DNA of 64,000 bases, taken from assembly GCA_016707885.1 (NCBI GenBank), contig JADJGU010000001.1:434001-498000 (forward strand), written 5' to 3'. A program made the translations under genes and the position numbers. Below the pieces are notes generated by a model, which saw only the letters and a program-made list of their open reading frames with translations, did not search any database and had not been told where the DNA came from. Shown here piece by piece: positions 36,770 through 44,534 of this stretch. Position 1 is the first letter of the stretch. The number at the start of each line of letters is the position of its first letter. Source of the stretch: Sphingomonadales bacterium (GTDB lineage Bacteria > Pseudomonadota > Alphaproteobacteria > Sphingomonadales > Sphingomonadaceae).

Positions 36770-38191
36770 CTACTTGCGCAATTCACGTTCGAGCGTCTTG
36801 TGGGTCGATTTGCCATAAGGCGGTTTGAAGCCGGCCATGCCGGCGACGTCCATTGCAGGCTGGCGATATACCGCACGCATATGGCTGAAGGTCTTGAAGC
36901 CATCCTGACCATGATAATTGCCCATACCCGACGGCCCAACGCCACCAAAAGGCAGGTCTTCCATCGCATTGTGGAAAATCACGTCGTTGACCGTTGCGCC
37001 GCCCGAAATGGTGCGTGTGAGCACACGGTTTTCCTCCGCCTTGTCAGCGCCGAAATAATAGAGGCCGAGCGGACGATCATGCGCGTTCACATAGTCGATC
37101 GCCTCGTCCATCGACGAATAGGTCATCACCGGCAGGATCGGGCCGAAGATTTCCTCCTGCATCACCTTCATGTCGTCGCTGACGTTGCGGACGATGGTCA
37201 GCGGCATCTTGTTGCCGTTAGACGATCCAAAATCCTCATTAGCCGGGTTCACCTCGATCAGTTCGGCACCCTTTTCTTTCGCGTCCGCCAGATAGCCCTG
37301 AAGGCGATCATAATTACGGCCATTCACAACCGACGTGTAATCGTCATTGTTCAGCAGCTTGGGATATAACGTCGACACGCCGTTGACGACGCCGTCGATA
37401 ATCTCCTGTTCCTGCTCTTTGGCAACCAACAGATAATCAGGCGCGAGGCAAATCTGCCCCGCATTCATCATCTTGCCGAGCGCGATGCGTTCACCCGCCT
37501 TTTTCTTGTCGGCGGTGCGCCCGATTATCGTTGGCGATTTACCGCCCAGTTCGAGCGTTACGGGCACAAGATTGTCCGCCGCCGCGCGCATGATATGCTT
37601 GCCGACACTGGTCGCGCCGGTGAAGATCAGGTGATCGAAAGCCAGCTTCGAAAAGGCTGTGCCAACCTCAACCCCGCCGGTGAACACAGCCATTTCTTCT
37701 TCGGCGAAATATTTGGGGACCACCTCGGCGAACACATCTGCCACACGCTCGGTAAATTCAGACGGCTTGATCATCGCGCGATTACCCGCCGCGAGAATGC
37801 CTGCCATTGGCACCATCACCATACCGATTGGAAAATTCCACGGCGCGATTACGCCTACCACGCCCTTGGGCTGATATACGACATCAGCCTTTGCACCGAT
37901 CAGCCCGAGCGGAAATGTCGGCTTGCGCTTTTCGTTGCGCGCCCAGCTTTCAAAATGCTTTTTGGCATGTTTCAAAGCGCTTACCGACGGCATGATGTCT
38001 GTCATCAAGGTCTGCTCGGTGCTCCGGTGGCCAAAATCGGCAGAGACCGCCTTTGCAAATTCATCCTTATAATCGACCAGCAATGCAAGGGCGCGGTCCA
38101 TGCGATCTCGGCGCACGGACATCGGTTCGGGCATTGCTGCAGTAAAGGCGGCTTTTTGCTTTTCTAATATGGTCTGCATATCGGCGGTCAT
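36770..38191 (-). CDS. Coniferyl-aldehyde-dehydrogenase-like aldehyde dehydrogenase
   Basis: A 473-aa class 3 type aldehyde dehydrogenase with APWNFP, general base E214 in VTLELGGKSP and nucleophile C248 in NAGQICLAPDY. The C-terminal FGGVGPSGMGNYHGQDGF is typical of coniferyl aldehyde dehydrogenase (CalB) and related fatty-aldehyde enzymes. ATG at 38191, with AGGAG 7 bp upstream, is clear; the upstream extension to 38347 is not coding. A palindrome shared with the PQQ dehydrogenase gene (38204-38224) lies just before its ribosome site, so aldehyde made by that alcohol dehydrogenase may be its substrate. Confidence 0.9.
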   Translation of the reverse strand: MTADMQTILEKQKAAFTAAMPEPMSVRRDRMDRALALLVDYKDEFAKAVSADFGHRSTEQTLMTDIMPSVSALKHAKKHFESWARNEKRKPTFPLGLIGAKADVVYQPKGVVGVIAPWNFPIGMVMVPMAGILAAGNRAMIKPSEFTERVADVFAEVVPKYFAEEEMAVFTGGVEVGTAFSKLAFDHLIFTGATSVGKHIMRAAADNLVPVTLELGGKSPTIIGRTADKKKAGERIALGKMMNAGQICLAPDYLLVAKEQEQEIIDGVVNGVSTLYPKLLNNDDYTSVVNGRNYDRLQGYLADAKEKGAELIEVNPANEDFGSSNGNKMPLTIVRNVSDDMKVMQEEIFGPILPVMTYSSMDEAIDYVNAHDRPLGLYYFGADKAEENRVLTRTISGGATVNDVIFHNAMEDLPFGGVGPSGMGNYHGQDGFKTFSHMRAVYRQPAMDVAGMAGFKPPYGKSTHKTLERELRK

Positions 38192-38203
38192 GTCACTCTC
38201 CTG

Positions 38204-38224
38204 ATTTAATCGCTGGATTAACAT
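38204..38224. promoter_or_regulatory. Operator-like repeat upstream of the aldehyde dehydrogenase gene
   Basis: ATTTAATC-N4-GATTAACAT is an inverted repeat (one inserted C in the right arm) lying immediately upstream of the AGGAG site of the minus-strand aldehyde dehydrogenase gene. The same half-sites and spacer length recur as a perfect palindrome at 40231-40250 before the PQQ dehydrogenase gene. A common regulator is likely. Confidence 0.6.
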
Positions 38225-38321
38225 TTCTGGATACGAATGCAACGCGCCAGCGCATTGTGTTGCAGCTTGCACCGGATTAAGGGCGAATCCGTAACGTCTC
38301 CCAAGCACAAGGAAGCTATCC

Positions 38322-39512
38322 ATGAGCAGCACCGATCCCGTCGTCATCCTTTCCTATGCCCGCACCCCGATGGGCGGCATGCAAGGCGTGTTTTCCGACG
38401 TCGCCGCAACCGATCTGGGTGCCACTGCGGTCAAGGCTGCTGTCGAGCGTGCTGGGGTATCGGGCGAAGACATCGAGCGCATCTATATGGGTTGCGTTCT
38501 GCCTGCTGGCCTCGGCCAGGCCCCTGCCCGTCAGGCAGCGATCAAGGCAGGCCTTCCCAAATCGGTGCAGGCTACAACGGTCAACAAAGTCTGCGGCAGT
38601 GGCATGCAGACTGTAATAATGGGTGCGGAAGCCATTGCAGCCGGTTCGGTCGACTATGTTATCGCTGGCGGCATGGAGAGCATGACCAACGCGCCCTATA
38701 TCCTGAAAAAACATCGTTCGGGCGCGCGCATCGGTCATGACACAGCTTATGACCATATGTTCCTCGATGGCCTTGAAGACGCCTATGAACCCGGCCGGGC
38801 TATGGGCACTTTCGCGCAGGAAACCGCGAACGAATATCAGCTGACCCGCGAAGATCAGGACAATTACTCGATTGAATCGCTGCGCCGCGCGCAGGAGGCG
38901 ATTTCGTCGGGCGCTTTCGTTTCAGAAATCGTGCCCGTCACCGTCGTCAGCCGTGCGGGCGAAACCGTGGTCGACACCGATGAGCAACCCGGCAAGGGCC
39001 GCCCGGACAAAATCCCGACCCTGAAGCCTGCCTTTGCCAAAGACGGCACAATCACTGCCGCCACCTCCTCGTCAATTTCGGATGGCGCTGCCGCGCTCGT
39101 CCTCTCACGTGCCTCGACGGCTGCGGCAAAGGGCCAGACGCCGGTCGCAAGCATTGTGGCGAGCGCCGCGCATGCGCAGGAGCCTTCGGCTTTCACCACT
39201 GCCCCGGTCGGCGCGATCAACAAATGCCTCGCCAAGGCAGGCTGGAGCATCGCCGATGTCGACCTGTTCGAGGTCAACGAAGCCTTTGCCTGCGTCGCGA
39301 TGTTCGCGATGCGCGACCTTGGCATCCCGCATGAGAAGATCAACGTCCATGGCGGCGCAACCGCGCTCGGCCACCCGATCGGCGCATCGGGCGCCCGCAT
39401 CATCACCACGCTGATCGGTGCGCTGAAGCATAAAGGGCTAAAGCGCGGCGTCGCCAGCCTTTGCATCGGCGGCGGCGAGGGTACGGCGATTGCGATCGAA
39501 CTGGTTGATTGA
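38322..39512 (+). CDS. Acetyl-CoA C-acetyltransferase (thiolase)
   Basis: A 396-aa biosynthetic-type thiolase that condenses or cleaves acetoacetyl-CoA. The nucleophile is C91 in NKVCGSGMQ, with H351 in GGATALGHPIGASGAR and C381 in CIGGGEG. VNEAFACVAM is the substrate loop. The length is normal. AAGGAAG lies about 8 bp before the ATG. It is divergent from the aldehyde dehydrogenase gene and followed 9 bp later by the DJ-1/PfpI gene, probably as one transcript. Confidence 0.95.
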   Translation: MSSTDPVVILSYARTPMGGMQGVFSDVAATDLGATAVKAAVERAGVSGEDIERIYMGCVLPAGLGQAPARQAAIKAGLPKSVQATTVNKVCGSGMQTVIMGAEAIAAGSVDYVIAGGMESMTNAPYILKKHRSGARIGHDTAYDHMFLDGLEDAYEPGRAMGTFAQETANEYQLTREDQDNYSIESLRRAQEAISSGAFVSEIVPVTVVSRAGETVVDTDEQPGKGRPDKIPTLKPAFAKDGTITAATSSSISDGAAALVLSRASTAAAKGQTPVASIVASAAHAQEPSAFTTAPVGAINKCLAKAGWSIADVDLFEVNEAFACVAMFAMRDLGIPHEKINVHGGATALGHPIGASGARIITTLIGALKHKGLKRGVASLCIGGGEGTAIAIELVD

Positions 39513-39521
39513 TCCGCAGCG

Positions 39522-40187
39522 ATGAACATCGTCTTCGTACTGTTCGACAATGTCACCCAACTCGATTTTTCGGGGCCAGTCCAATTCCTCTCACGCTTGC
39601 CCGGGGCGAAAACGCATGTCGTTTCGAAGGATGGGAAAGCGATTTCGACGGATTGCGGTTTTGCGATCATGCCGACCGGAAGCTTTACCGATTGCCCGCA
39701 AGCCGACATCATCTGCGTGCCGGGCGGTCATGGTGTGCGTCAGGCTATCTCCGATGACGCGCTGGTCGCTTTTGTCCGGGAACAGGCGAAGAGCGCCGAA
39801 TGGATAACCAGCGTCTGCACCGGGAGTTTCATCCTTGGTGCGGCAGGATTGCTGAGAGGTAAGCGCGCCACCACGCATTGGGCCTATACCCAATTGCTGC
39901 CGCTGTTCGGCGCGACGCATGAAGAGGCCCGTGTCGTTCGCGATGGCAATCTGGTGACTGCAGGCGGGGTCACGTCAGGCATCGATTTCGCGCTGAAGTT
40001 GATCGCACTTGCGCAGGGGGAGGATGTCGCGCGCACCATCCAGCTTGCGCTCGAATATGATCCCGCCCCCCCCTTTGACGGCGGTCATCCAAGCCGGACA
40101 GCAGCACCAATTGTTTCCGGCTTGCGCGATCACGTCTATCATAGAGCTGCGACCGATATGGAAGTCGCTATCAAGGCAATCTTGTGA
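39522..40187 (+). CDS. DJ-1/PfpI family protein, isonitrile-hydratase-like
   Basis: A 221-aa protein of the DJ-1/PfpI/GATase1-like superfamily. The nucleophile elbow is SVCTGSFILGAAGLLRGKRA with C99, followed by TTHW. This pattern is the hallmark of isonitrile (isocyanide) hydratase InhA, which converts isonitriles to N-formamides. It also resembles the ligand domain of GlxA/FtrA regulators, but no AraC helix-turn-helix domain follows. The N-terminus VLFDNVTQLDFSGP is also typical. It lies 9 bp after the thiolase gene. True substrate unknown. Confidence 0.85.
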   Translation: MNIVFVLFDNVTQLDFSGPVQFLSRLPGAKTHVVSKDGKAISTDCGFAIMPTGSFTDCPQADIICVPGGHGVRQAISDDALVAFVREQAKSAEWITSVCTGSFILGAAGLLRGKRATTHWAYTQLLPLFGATHEEARVVRDGNLVTAGGVTSGIDFALKLIALAQGEDVARTIQLALEYDPAPPFDGGHPSRTAAPIVSGLRDHVYHRAATDMEVAIKAIL

Positions 40188-40230
40188 AGCGCAACTTAGC
40201 GCTGGACCGACTCTGCATCGCGCGCTAGCG

Positions 40231-40250
40231 ATTTAATCGAGGGATTAAAT
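40231..40250. promoter_or_regulatory. Perfect palindrome upstream of the PQQ dehydrogenase gene
   Basis: ATTTAATC-N4-GATTAAAT, a perfect 8-bp inverted repeat with spacer GAGG, ends 15 bp before the ATG and directly precedes the GGGAGAGAGAG ribosome site. It shares both half-sites and the spacer length with the repeat before the aldehyde dehydrogenase gene 2 kb away, consistent with repression of both genes by one dimeric regulator. Confidence 0.65.
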
Positions 40251-40265
40251 TCGGGAGAGAGAGCG

Positions 40266-42455
40266 ATGCGTTTTCGGCGTAGTGCGGTATTGGCTTTGGC
40301 TGGTGTGGCCGCTTTGGCGGTGTCTGGCTGCAAATTGGCGGATAACAATCCGGGGGCACAAGACCCCGAATTTGCGAAAATTGACGGCGAGTTTCTGAAG
40401 ACTGGCGGCAATGGCGATGACTGGGCCTTCCCTGCCCAAAGCTATAGCGAGCAACGCCATAGCCCACTTACCCAGATCAACGACAAGAATGTGTCCGAAC
40501 TCGGCATCGCCTGGTTTGCGGATATGCCCGATGCACGCGGCCATGAATCGACCCCGGTCGAAGTTGACGGCACGCTTTATGTCACCGGCCCTTGGTCTAA
40601 GGTTTTCGCTTATGAAGCCAAGACGGGCAAGCCACTCTGGCAGTTCGACCCCGGCGTCGATAAGGCGCGCGGGGTGAAGGCCTGCTGCGATGTCGTCAAC
40701 CGCGGCGTTGCTTTCTGGAAGGGCAAGCTGTTCGTCGGCACAATCGACGGCCGCCTGATTGCCCTTGATGCGAAGACCGGCGGCGAAATCTGGTCGGTGC
40801 AGACGCTCGACCCCAAATCAAACGGCACCATCACCGGCTTCCCGCGCGTCGTGAAGGATAAGGTCATCATCGGTAATGGCGGCTCCGAATTCGGCGCGCG
40901 CGGTTTTGTGACCGCTTATAATGTCGATACCGGCAAGCAGGTCTGGCGCTTTTACACCGTTCCCAATCCCAAGGGCGAGCCGGACAACGCGGCGAGTGAC
41001 AAGGTGATGAAAGAACTCGCCTACGACACCTGGAGCAAGACACCGAAGAAGGACGACTGGCGCGATTCAGGCGGTGGCGGCACCGTCTGGGATGCGATCG
41101 TCTATGACGCCGAACTCGACCAGCTCTATCTGGGTGTCGGCAATGGCAACCCCTGGAACCACGGCATCCGTTCGAACAGCGAAGGCGACAACCTGTTTCT
41201 GTCGTCGATTGTCGCGCTTGATCCTGATACCGGCGAATATAAATGGCATTATCAGGAAACCCCGGCTGAAAGCTGGGATTACACAGCCACTCAGCCGATC
41301 ATCCTCGCCAACGAACAGCGCGATGGCAAGGATGTGAAAGTCCTCTACCACGCTCCGAAAAACGGCTTCTTCTTCACGCTCGACCGGACCAACGGCAAAC
41401 TGCTGGCGGCCAATCCCTTCATCAGCGGCATCACCTGGGCGACCGGTTACGACCTCGCCTCGGGTCGCCCGATCGAAAATCCGGAAGCGCGTTACGAAAA
41501 GACCGGCAAGCTTTATATGGCGAACCCGTCTGCGCTCGGTGCACATAACTGGCACCCGATGAGCTACAACCCGGCGACCGGCCTCGTTTACATCCCTGCG
41601 CAGCAACTGGGCGGGGCTTACATGCCTCCTGCCGCTCCGAACGAGCAGGGCCGCAGCTCGATGGGCTTCAACACCGGCGGGGCGATAGCCACAGCGGACG
41701 TGCCCGACGATTTCAACATGGTGAAGGCAATTCAGGCGGTCACCACTGGCCAGCTTGTCGCGTTCAATCCAAAGACCGGGAAGGCGCAATGGACCGTCAA
41801 CTATCCCACTCCGTGGAATGGCGGCACGATGACGACCGCCGGCAATCTTGTCTTCCAGGGCAATGCGATGGGCAAGTTCCAGGCCTTTGCCGCCGATACG
41901 GGCAAGCTGCTCTACAGCCTTGACGTGCAGTCGGGCGTGTTGACCGGAGCTTCAACCTATCTGGTCGACGGCGAGCAATATGTTGCCTTCATGACCAGCA
42001 AGGGCGGTGCCTTCCCGCTGGTGTCGGGCTATGTATCCGGCGCTAGCCAGGAAGTGCCCAATATCCCGCGCCTGATCGTGCTCAAAATCGGGGCCAAGGG
42101 TAAATTGCCGCCGCTTCCGCCGGCAGAGGAGTGGGTCTGGAATCCACCTGCTTTGTTCGGCAGCCCGGAAATCATTGCGGCAGGCCAATCCAGCTATCAG
42201 CGTTATTGTCTGGTCTGCCACGCCCCGGGTGCGGTTGGATCTGGGGTGCTACCTGACCTGCGCAAGTCGGGCACCATTGCTGACACTGCGACCTTCAAGT
42301 CGGTGGTTTATGACGGCATCCTCGCAAAGAATGGCATGGCCAGCTTCAAACCCGTTTTGAAGCCTGAGGAAGTTGAGGCAATCCGAGCCTATCTGGTCAG
42401 CCGCGCGCATTTCGCAAAGGCGAATGATGCCAAGTTCAAAGTCAGTCCTAAATGA
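40266..42455 (+). CDS. PQQ-dependent alcohol dehydrogenase with heme c domain, lipoprotein
   Basis: A 729-aa quinohemoprotein. The N-terminus has a lipobox (LAVSGC, lipidated C22), so it is membrane-anchored on the periplasmic side. The eight-bladed PQQ propeller contains the vicinal disulfide C140-C141 (VKACCDVV) and the catalytic Asp in ESWDYTATQP. The C-terminal cytochrome domain has CLVCH (648-652). This is the type II alcohol dehydrogenase layout: it oxidises alcohols, passing electrons from PQQ to heme c. A lipoprotein form is less common than soluble type II enzymes. A shared palindrome lies upstream and a terminator follows 50 bp after the stop. Confidence 0.93.
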   Translation: MRFRRSAVLALAGVAALAVSGCKLADNNPGAQDPEFAKIDGEFLKTGGNGDDWAFPAQSYSEQRHSPLTQINDKNVSELGIAWFADMPDARGHESTPVEVDGTLYVTGPWSKVFAYEAKTGKPLWQFDPGVDKARGVKACCDVVNRGVAFWKGKLFVGTIDGRLIALDAKTGGEIWSVQTLDPKSNGTITGFPRVVKDKVIIGNGGSEFGARGFVTAYNVDTGKQVWRFYTVPNPKGEPDNAASDKVMKELAYDTWSKTPKKDDWRDSGGGGTVWDAIVYDAELDQLYLGVGNGNPWNHGIRSNSEGDNLFLSSIVALDPDTGEYKWHYQETPAESWDYTATQPIILANEQRDGKDVKVLYHAPKNGFFFTLDRTNGKLLAANPFISGITWATGYDLASGRPIENPEARYEKTGKLYMANPSALGAHNWHPMSYNPATGLVYIPAQQLGGAYMPPAAPNEQGRSSMGFNTGGAIATADVPDDFNMVKAIQAVTTGQLVAFNPKTGKAQWTVNYPTPWNGGTMTTAGNLVFQGNAMGKFQAFAADTGKLLYSLDVQSGVLTGASTYLVDGEQYVAFMTSKGGAFPLVSGYVSGASQEVPNIPRLIVLKIGAKGKLPPLPPAEEWVWNPPALFGSPEIIAAGQSSYQRYCLVCHAPGAVGSGVLPDLRKSGTIADTATFKSVVYDGILAKNGMASFKPVLKPEEVEAIRAYLVSRAHFAKANDAKFKVSPK

Positions 42456-42506
42456 TGCCCATGAATCTGGCATATGCCTAAATATTAGGCAGCAAATTTC
42501 CAGCCA

Positions 42507-42539
42507 GCCCCGTGCGTTAGCGTACGGGGCTTTGCTTTT
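42507..42539 (+). terminator. Rho-independent terminator after the PQQ dehydrogenase gene
   Basis: GCCCCGTGCG-TTAG-CGTACGGGGC forms a 10-bp stem (one G-T pair) with a 4-nt loop, followed by TTTGCTTTT. It lies 52 bp past the stop codon and isolates the gene from glnB. Confidence 0.85.
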
Positions 42540-42564
42540 GCGTGTCTCGGGCGCAGCGGCAAAC

Positions 42565-42580
42565 TGGCACGATCCTTGAT
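42565..42580 (+). promoter_or_regulatory. Sigma-54-like promoter of glnB-glnA
   Basis: TGGCACGATCCTTGAT matches the RpoN consensus TGGCACG-N4-TTGCW except for A instead of C at the -12 element. The -24 GG and -12 G have the required spacing. The expected start (about 42592) would give a leader of about 50 nt before glnB. Nitrogen control of glnBA by sigma-54 and NtrC is well known in proteobacteria, which supports the call. Confidence 0.65.
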
Positions 42581-42643
42581 AAGCTAATGGCATGACACTC
42601 GCGCGCGCGGATTTTCGCGGTGCGCCAAGACCTGAGGAAAGCC

Positions 42644-42982
42644 ATGAAAAAGATCGAAGCGATCATCAAGCCGTTCAAGCTCGACGAAGTGAAAGAGGCG
42701 CTGCACGAAGTCGGCGTGTCGGGCATCACCGTAACCGAAGCCAAGGGCTTTGGCCGCCAGAAGGGCCATACCGAACTCTATCGTGGTGCTGAATATGTTG
42801 TCGACTTCCTGCCCAAGGTGAAGCTTGAAGTCGTCGTTGACGATGCGTTGGCCGATCGCGTTGTTGAAGCCATAGCCGCCGCCGCTCAAACCGGCCGCAT
42901 CGGCGACGGCAAAATCTTTGTCATCCCTGTCGAAACCGCGCTGCGCATCCGCACCGGTGAGCGCGACAGCGATGCCGTCTAA
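42644..42982 (+). CDS. glnB: Nitrogen regulatory protein P-II
   Basis: A 112-aa PII signal protein that senses 2-oxoglutarate, ATP/ADP and, by uridylylation, glutamine. It controls adenylylation of glutamine synthetase and the NtrB kinase. The T-loop GHTELYRGAEY places the uridylylated tyrosine exactly at Y51. The C-terminal IRTGERDSDAV is typical of GlnB/GlnK. ATG at 42644 follows GAGGAAAG. glnA starts 70 bp downstream, the classic glnBA operon, and a sigma-54-like promoter lies upstream. The glnA linkage, with no amtB, favours GlnB over GlnK. Confidence 0.96.
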   Translation: MKKIEAIIKPFKLDEVKEALHEVGVSGITVTEAKGFGRQKGHTELYRGAEYVVDFLPKVKLEVVVDDALADRVVEAIAAAAQTGRIGDGKIFVIPVETALRIRTGERDSDAV

Positions 42983-43052
42983 ATCCAGGAAATCCGCCCA
43001 AAAGCCAAAATCGGGCAAATCCAAACAATCCAAGTCAAAGAAGGAAAGCATC

Positions 43053-44462
43053 ATGGCATCAGCCAAGGACATACTGAAACAGATCAAGGAAAATGACGTC
43101 GAGTGGGTCGATCTGCGCTTCACCGATCCCAAGGGCAAGTGGCAGCACCTGACAATGTGCGCTGGCGTCCTCGGCGAAGATGAACTTGAAGACGGCCTGA
43201 TGTTCGACGGATCGTCGATCGAAGGCTGGAAGGCGATCAACGAATCCGACATGATCCTGCGCCCCGATCTCGACGCAGTTTATATGGACCCGTTCAGCGC
43301 AACGCCGATGATGATCATCTGTTGCGATATCGTCGAACCTTCGACCGGCGAACTTTACGCCCGCGATCCTCGTTCGACCGCGAAGCGCGCCGAAGCCTAT
43401 GTCAAGGCAACCGGTATTGGCGACACTGTCTATGTCGGCCCCGAAGCCGAATTCTTCATGTTCGACGACGTGACCTTCTACGACGGTTATGATGGTTCGG
43501 GCTTCCGCATCGACGACATTGAACTGCCGACCAACACCGGCCGTTCTTACGAAACAGGCAACCTTGCCCACCGTCCGCGCGCCAAGGGCGGCTATTTCCC
43601 CGTCGCCCCCGTCGACAGCGCGGTCGACATCCGCGGTGAAATGGTCACGACAATGCTCGAAATGGGCCTGCCCTGCGACAAGCATCACCACGAAGTCGCG
43701 GCAGCCCAGCACGAACTCGGCCTGACTTTCGGCACTCTGGTACAGACAGCTGACCGTATGCAGGTCTACAAATATGTCGTGCACCAGGTCGCGCATGCCT
43801 ATGGCAAGACCGCAACCTTCATGCCGAAGCCAATCAAGTCGGACAATGGTTCGGGCATGCACACCCATATTTCGCTCTGGGCCAAGGGCAAGCCGCTCTT
43901 CGCTGGCAATGGTTATGCCGGTCTGTCGGACATGTGCCTTTACTTCATCGGCGGCGTCATTAAGCACGCCAAGGCGCTGAACGCGTTCACCAATCCGACC
44001 ACCAACAGCTACAAGCGACTGGTACCGGGCTTCGAAGCCCCCGTTCTGCTCGCTTATTCGAGCCGCAACCGTTCGGCTTCGTGCCGCATTCCTTACGGCA
44101 CCGGTGACAAGGCGAAGCGCGTTGAATTCCGCTTCCCCGATGCGCTTGCGAACCCCTATCTGTGCTATTCGGCACTGCTGATGGCGGGTCTGGACGGCAT
44201 CCGTAACAAGATCCACCCCGGCGATGCGATGGACAAGAACCTGTACGATCTGCCCCCGGCAGAACTCGCGCAGGTCCCGACCGTCTGCGGTTCGCTCCGC
44301 GAAGCGCTCGACAGCCTAGCTGCCGATCATGACTTCCTTCTGGAAGGCGATGTCTTCACCAAGGATCAGATCGAAGCCTATATCGATCTGAAGTGGGACG
44401 AAGTGTCGCGCTGGGAAACCACGCCGTCACCGGTCGAATTCGACATGTACTACAGCGGCTAA
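43053..44462 (+). CDS. glnA: Glutamine synthetase, type I
   Basis: Makes glutamine from glutamate, ammonia and ATP; 469 aa, a standard GSI subunit of the dodecamer. Visible are the N-terminal latch VEWVDLRFTDPKGKWQHL, the metal site GPEAEFFMFD, NGSGMHTHISLW and the ATP-binding KPIKSDNGSGMH. The adenylylation tyrosine is Y398 in KNLYDLPPAEL, so its activity is expected to be switched by GlnE under PII control. ATG at 43053 has AAGGAAA 8 bp upstream. A strong terminator follows 20 bp after the stop. Confidence 0.98.
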   Translation: MASAKDILKQIKENDVEWVDLRFTDPKGKWQHLTMCAGVLGEDELEDGLMFDGSSIEGWKAINESDMILRPDLDAVYMDPFSATPMMIICCDIVEPSTGELYARDPRSTAKRAEAYVKATGIGDTVYVGPEAEFFMFDDVTFYDGYDGSGFRIDDIELPTNTGRSYETGNLAHRPRAKGGYFPVAPVDSAVDIRGEMVTTMLEMGLPCDKHHHEVAAAQHELGLTFGTLVQTADRMQVYKYVVHQVAHAYGKTATFMPKPIKSDNGSGMHTHISLWAKGKPLFAGNGYAGLSDMCLYFIGGVIKHAKALNAFTNPTTNSYKRLVPGFEAPVLLAYSSRNRSASCRIPYGTGDKAKRVEFRFPDALANPYLCYSALLMAGLDGIRNKIHPGDAMDKNLYDLPPAELAQVPTVCGSLREALDSLAADHDFLLEGDVFTKDQIEAYIDLKWDEVSRWETTPSPVEFDMYYSG

Positions 44463-44483
44463 GCTGGGGGGCAGCCGCTATCG

Positions 44484-44517
44484 AAAGGGCGTCCGGAGCG
44501 ATCCGGGCGCCCTTTTT
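44484..44517 (+). terminator. Rho-independent terminator after glnA
   Basis: GGGCGTCCGGA-GCGA-TCCGGGCGCCC forms an 11-bp stem (one G-T pair) with a tetraloop, flanked by AAA and followed by TTTTT. It ends the glnBA transcript just before the convergent histidine kinase gene. Confidence 0.9.
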
Positions 44518-44534
44518 GATTTTCCATTTGTCGA

